A stretch of 64,000 nucleotides of DNA from positions 1 through 64,000 of the forward strand of contig CAXKVV010000652.1 in NCBI GenBank assembly GCA_964058805.1. The letters are read 5' to 3'. This document shows positions 61,921 to 64,000 of the stretch, in pieces. Below the pieces are notes generated by a model. It was not told the origin of the DNA. It searched no databases and saw only the letters and a program-made list of their open reading frames with translations. The translations under genes were made by a program, and so were the position numbers. Within the stretch, counting starts at the first letter, position 1; each line of letters starts with the position of its first letter. This DNA is from Schoenoplectus triqueter. Taxonomy: Eukaryota; Streptophyta; Magnoliopsida; Poales; Cyperaceae.

Positions 61921-64000
61921 GTTTTCATGTTTTGCGCGCCCGGACTCGGTTTCGGCGGTCTCGAGGGCTTCGGGTCCCGTTTTCATGTTTTGCGCGCCCG
62001 GACTCGTTTTCGGCGGTCTCGAGGGCTTCGGGTCCCGTTTTCATGTTTTGCGCGCTCGGACACGTTTTCGGCGGTACCGAGGTCGTCGGGTCCCGTTTTC
62101 ATGTTTTGCGCGCTCGGACTCGTTTTCGGCGGTCTCGAGGGCTTCGGGTCCCGTTTTCATGTTTTGCGCGCTCGGACACGTTTTCGGCGGTACCGAGGTC
62201 GTCGGGTCCCGTTTTAATGTTTTGCGAGCCCCGGACTCATTTTCGGCGGTACCGAGGTCGTCGGGTCCCGTTTTCATGTTTTGCGCGCCCGGACTCGTTT
62301 TCGGCGGTACCGAGGTCGTCGGGTCCCGTTTTCATGTTTTGCGAGCCCGGACTCGTTTTCGGCGGTCTCGAGGGCTTCGGGTCCCGTTTTCATGTTTTAC
62401 GCTCCCGGACTCGGTTTCGACGGCGCCGAGGGCGTCGGGACCCGTTTTAATGTTTTGAGCTCGCGGACTCTGTTTCGACGTTACCGAGGGCGTCGGGTCC
62501 CGTTTTCATGTTTTGCGCTCCCGGACTCGTTTTCGGCGGTACCGAGGGTGTCGGGTCCCGTTTTCAAGTTTTGCGCTCCTCGAATAATTTTCGGCGGTAC
62601 CAATGGCGTCGAGACCCGTTTTCATGCTTTGCGCTCGCGGACTCTTTTTCGGCGGCGCCGAGGGCGTCGGGTCTGGTTTTCAAGTTTTGCGCGCCCGGAC
62701 TCGTTTTCGGCGGTACCGAGGGCGTCGGGTCCCGTTTTCTTGTTTTGCGCGCCCGGACTCGTTTTCGGCGGTACCGAGGCCGTCGGGTCCCGTTTTCATG
62801 TTTTGCGCGCCCGGACTCGTTTTCGGCGGTACCGAGGGCTTCGGGTCCCGTTTTCATGTTTTGCGCGCTCGGACACATTTTCGGCGGTACCGAGGTCGTC
62901 GGGTCCCGTTTTCATGTTTTGCGCGCCCGGACTCGTTTTCGGCGGTACCGAGGTCGTCGGGTCCCGTTTTCATGTTTTGCGCGCCCGGACTCGTTTTCAG
63001 CGGTACCGAGGGCGTCGGGTCCCGTTTTCATGTTTTGCGTGCCCGGACTCGTTTTCGGCGGTTCCGAGGGCGTCGGGTCCCGTTTTCATGTTTTGCGAGC
63101 CCGGACTCGTTTTCGGCGGTCTCGAGGGCTTCGGGTCCCGTTTTCATGTTTTGCGCGCCCGGACTCGTTTTCGGCGGTACCAAGGGCGTCGGGTCCCGTT
63201 TTCATGTTTTGCGCGCCCGGACTCGTTTTCGGCGGTCTCGAGGGCTTCGGGTCCCGTTTTCATGTTTTGCGCGCACGGACACGTTTTCGGCGGTACCGAG
63301 GTCGTCGGGTCCCGTTTTCATGTTTTGCGAGCCCGGACTCGTTTTCGGCGGTACTGAGGGCGTCGGGTCCCGTTTTCATGTTTTGCGAGCCCGGACTCGT
63401 TTTCGGCGGTACCGAGGGCGTCGGGTCCCGTTTTCATGTTTTGCGTGCCCGGACTCGTTTTCGGCGGTACCGAGGGCGTCGGGTCCCGTTTTCATGTTTT
63501 GCGCGCCCGGACTCGTTTTCGGCGGTACCGAGGGCGTCGGGTCCTGTTTTCATGTTTTGCGCTCCCGGACTCGTTTTCGGTGGTACCGAGGGCGTCGGGT
63601 TCGGTTTTCACGTTTTGCGCGCCCGGACTCGTTTTTCGGTGGTACCGAGGGCGTCGGGACCCGTTTTCATGTTTTGCGCGCCCGGACTCGGTTTCGGCGG
63701 TACCGAGGGCGTCCGGTCCCGTTTTCATGTTTTGCGCTCCCCGACTCATTTTCGGCGGTACCGATGGCGTCGAGACCCATTTTCATGTTTTGCGCTCTCG
63801 GACTCGTTTTCGGCGGTGCCGAGGGCGTCGGGTCTCATTTTCATATTTTGCGCGCCCGGACTCATTTTAGGCGGTACCGAGGGAGTCGTGTCCCGTTTTC
63901 ATGTTTTGCGCGCCCGGACTCGGTTTCGGCGGTCTCGAGGGCTTCGGGTCCCGTTTTCATGTTTTGCGCGCCCGGACTCGTTTTCGGCGGTCTCGAGGGC
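61921..64000 (-). repeat. More uniform block with CTCGAG-bearing units
   Basis: Units here lie closer to one consensus than anywhere else in the window, and many are exactly 58 bases. A variant with GGTCTCGAGGGCTTCGGG, which replaces the GGTACC palindrome by CTCGAG, occurs near 61,957, 62,011, 62,128, 62,365, 63,118, 63,235, 63,930 and 63,988. Units with GGTACCGAGGTCGTCGGG are interspersed with it. A cassette with TTTTGAGCTCGCGG and CCTCGAATAATTTTCGG at 62,450-62,600 is borrowed from the 3.5-kb repeat type. The block continues past the window end. Confidence 0.82.

Larger units (their letters stand above)
1..64000. repeat. 58-bp GC-rich tandem satellite array (fills the window)
   Basis: The same 58-bp unit recurs without a break from the first to the last base. 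Recognisable blocks are GCGCAAAACATGAAAACGGG, ACCCGACGCCCTCGG, TACCGCCGAAAAC and GAGTCCGGG, or their reverse complements after about 49.37 kb. The consensus counted by hand is A18 T4 G17 C19, 62% GC, with about nine CpGs. Most units carry the 8-bp palindrome CGGTACCG. Typical neighbours differ at several positions, whereas higher-order copies kilobases apart are nearly identical, which is the signature of higher-order repeat amplification. Both edges cut through repeat units. No non-satellite insert longer than a few bases was seen. A eukaryotic heterochromatic location is inferred from general knowledge of satellites; the family and species are not recognised. Confidence 0.98.
49374..64000 (-). 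repeat. Right arm of satellite, reverse orientation
   Basis: Every unit from here to the window end reads as the reverse complement of the left arm: GTTTTCATGTTTTGCG, CCGGACTCG, TTTTCGGCGGTACCG, AGGGCGTCGGGTCC. The top strand changes abruptly from A-rich to T-rich. ATTAAG-type units, read here as TTCTTAATTTGGGCG, number about 16 in 10 kb, far denser than in the left arm. TATTCGAGG-type units, read as CCTCGAATAATTTTCGG, are present near 53,465, 56,978, 60,491 and 62,580. Confidence 0.97.

Noticed and set aside
1..64000. CRISPR array
   Set aside because: Repeats are directly adjacent and cover the whole unit; there are no unique spacers and no cas genes.
1..64000. rDNA intergenic spacer repeats
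   Set aside because: No rRNA gene sequence or promoter-like unique segment occurs in 64 kb, and the orientation switch and kilobase higher-order repeats are not typical of a spacer.
1..64000. CENP-B box (TTCG-N4-A-N2-CGGG)
   Set aside because: The closest site in the consensus, TTCGGCGGTACCGAG, misses two of the nine essential bases; I found no exact match in the common units.
1..64000. Telomeric repeat or telomere-associated simple repeat
   Set aside because: No TTAGGG, TTTAGGG or similar short tandem runs; the unit is far too long.
1..64000. G-quadruplex signal on the G-rich strand
   Set aside because: GGCGGTACCGAGGGCGTCGGG allows at most a two-tetrad structure with a long loop; too weak to list without measurement.
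1..64000. Transposon ends or target-site duplications at block borders
   Set aside because: Borders such as 33,581, 43,195 and 61,155 fall within ordinary units in shared sequence, as expected for unequal exchange; no terminal repeats or foreign sequence were seen.

Overview
The whole 64-kb window is one uninterrupted tandem satellite array. I find no protein-coding gene, rRNA, tRNA, CRISPR array, insertion sequence or other unique sequence. The basic unit is 58 bp. On the left part of the window it reads GCGCAAAACATGAAAACGGG, then ACCCGACGCCCTCGG, then TACCGCCGAAAAC, then GAGTCCGGGA (the last block overlaps the next unit). The hand-derived consensus has A18 T4 G17 C19, about 62% GC, with roughly nine CpGs per unit. 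About 1,100 units fit in the window. Both window edges lie inside the array, so its true length is unknown. An array this long, with layered higher-order repeats, points to eukaryotic constitutive heterochromatin (centromeric, pericentromeric or subtelomeric). I cannot name the organism or the satellite family.

Layout. (1) From 1 to about 49,373 all units point one way. (2) At 49,347-49,394 the orientation flips inside a 16-bp perfect inverted repeat with a 16-nt loop. (3) From there to 64,000 every unit points the other way. The left arm contains, in order: a 1.16/1.80-kb repeat block (1-3.5 kb); a divergent mosaic (3.5-11.1 kb) ending in a 464-bp pair; a block with relatives of the 1,624-bp repeat (11.1-15.4 kb); a 4,060-bp (70-unit) repeat (15.4-23.5 kb) and its mosaic tail (to 25.2 kb); a mosaic rich in an AT-richer 'ATTAAG' variant (25.2-31.8 kb); a transition zone (31.8-33.6 kb); 5.9 nearly identical copies of a 1,624-bp (28-unit) repeat (33.6-43.2 kb); and a mosaic with 1,421-bp and 290-bp duplications up to the flip. 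The right arm contains a short mosaic, then a 3,513-bp repeat with a nested 495-bp doublet (about 51-61.2 kb), then a more uniform block carrying a CTCGAG variant (61.9-64 kb).

The array evolves at several scales: point-variant unit families, half-unit (about 29-bp) recombination steps, local duplications of 4-24.5 units, and kilobase repeats. The many long reading frames are an artefact. The G-rich strand of the 58-bp unit has no stop codon in any frame, and 58 is not a multiple of three, so translation cycles through all three frames and gives a meaningless 58-residue periodic Arg/Phe/Ser-rich product. The points most worth a second look are the strand flip, the half-unit architecture, the two interchangeable palindromes (GGTACC and GGCGCC) at one unit position, and the distribution of variant families, which links the right arm to the far left of the window rather than to its immediate neighbour.
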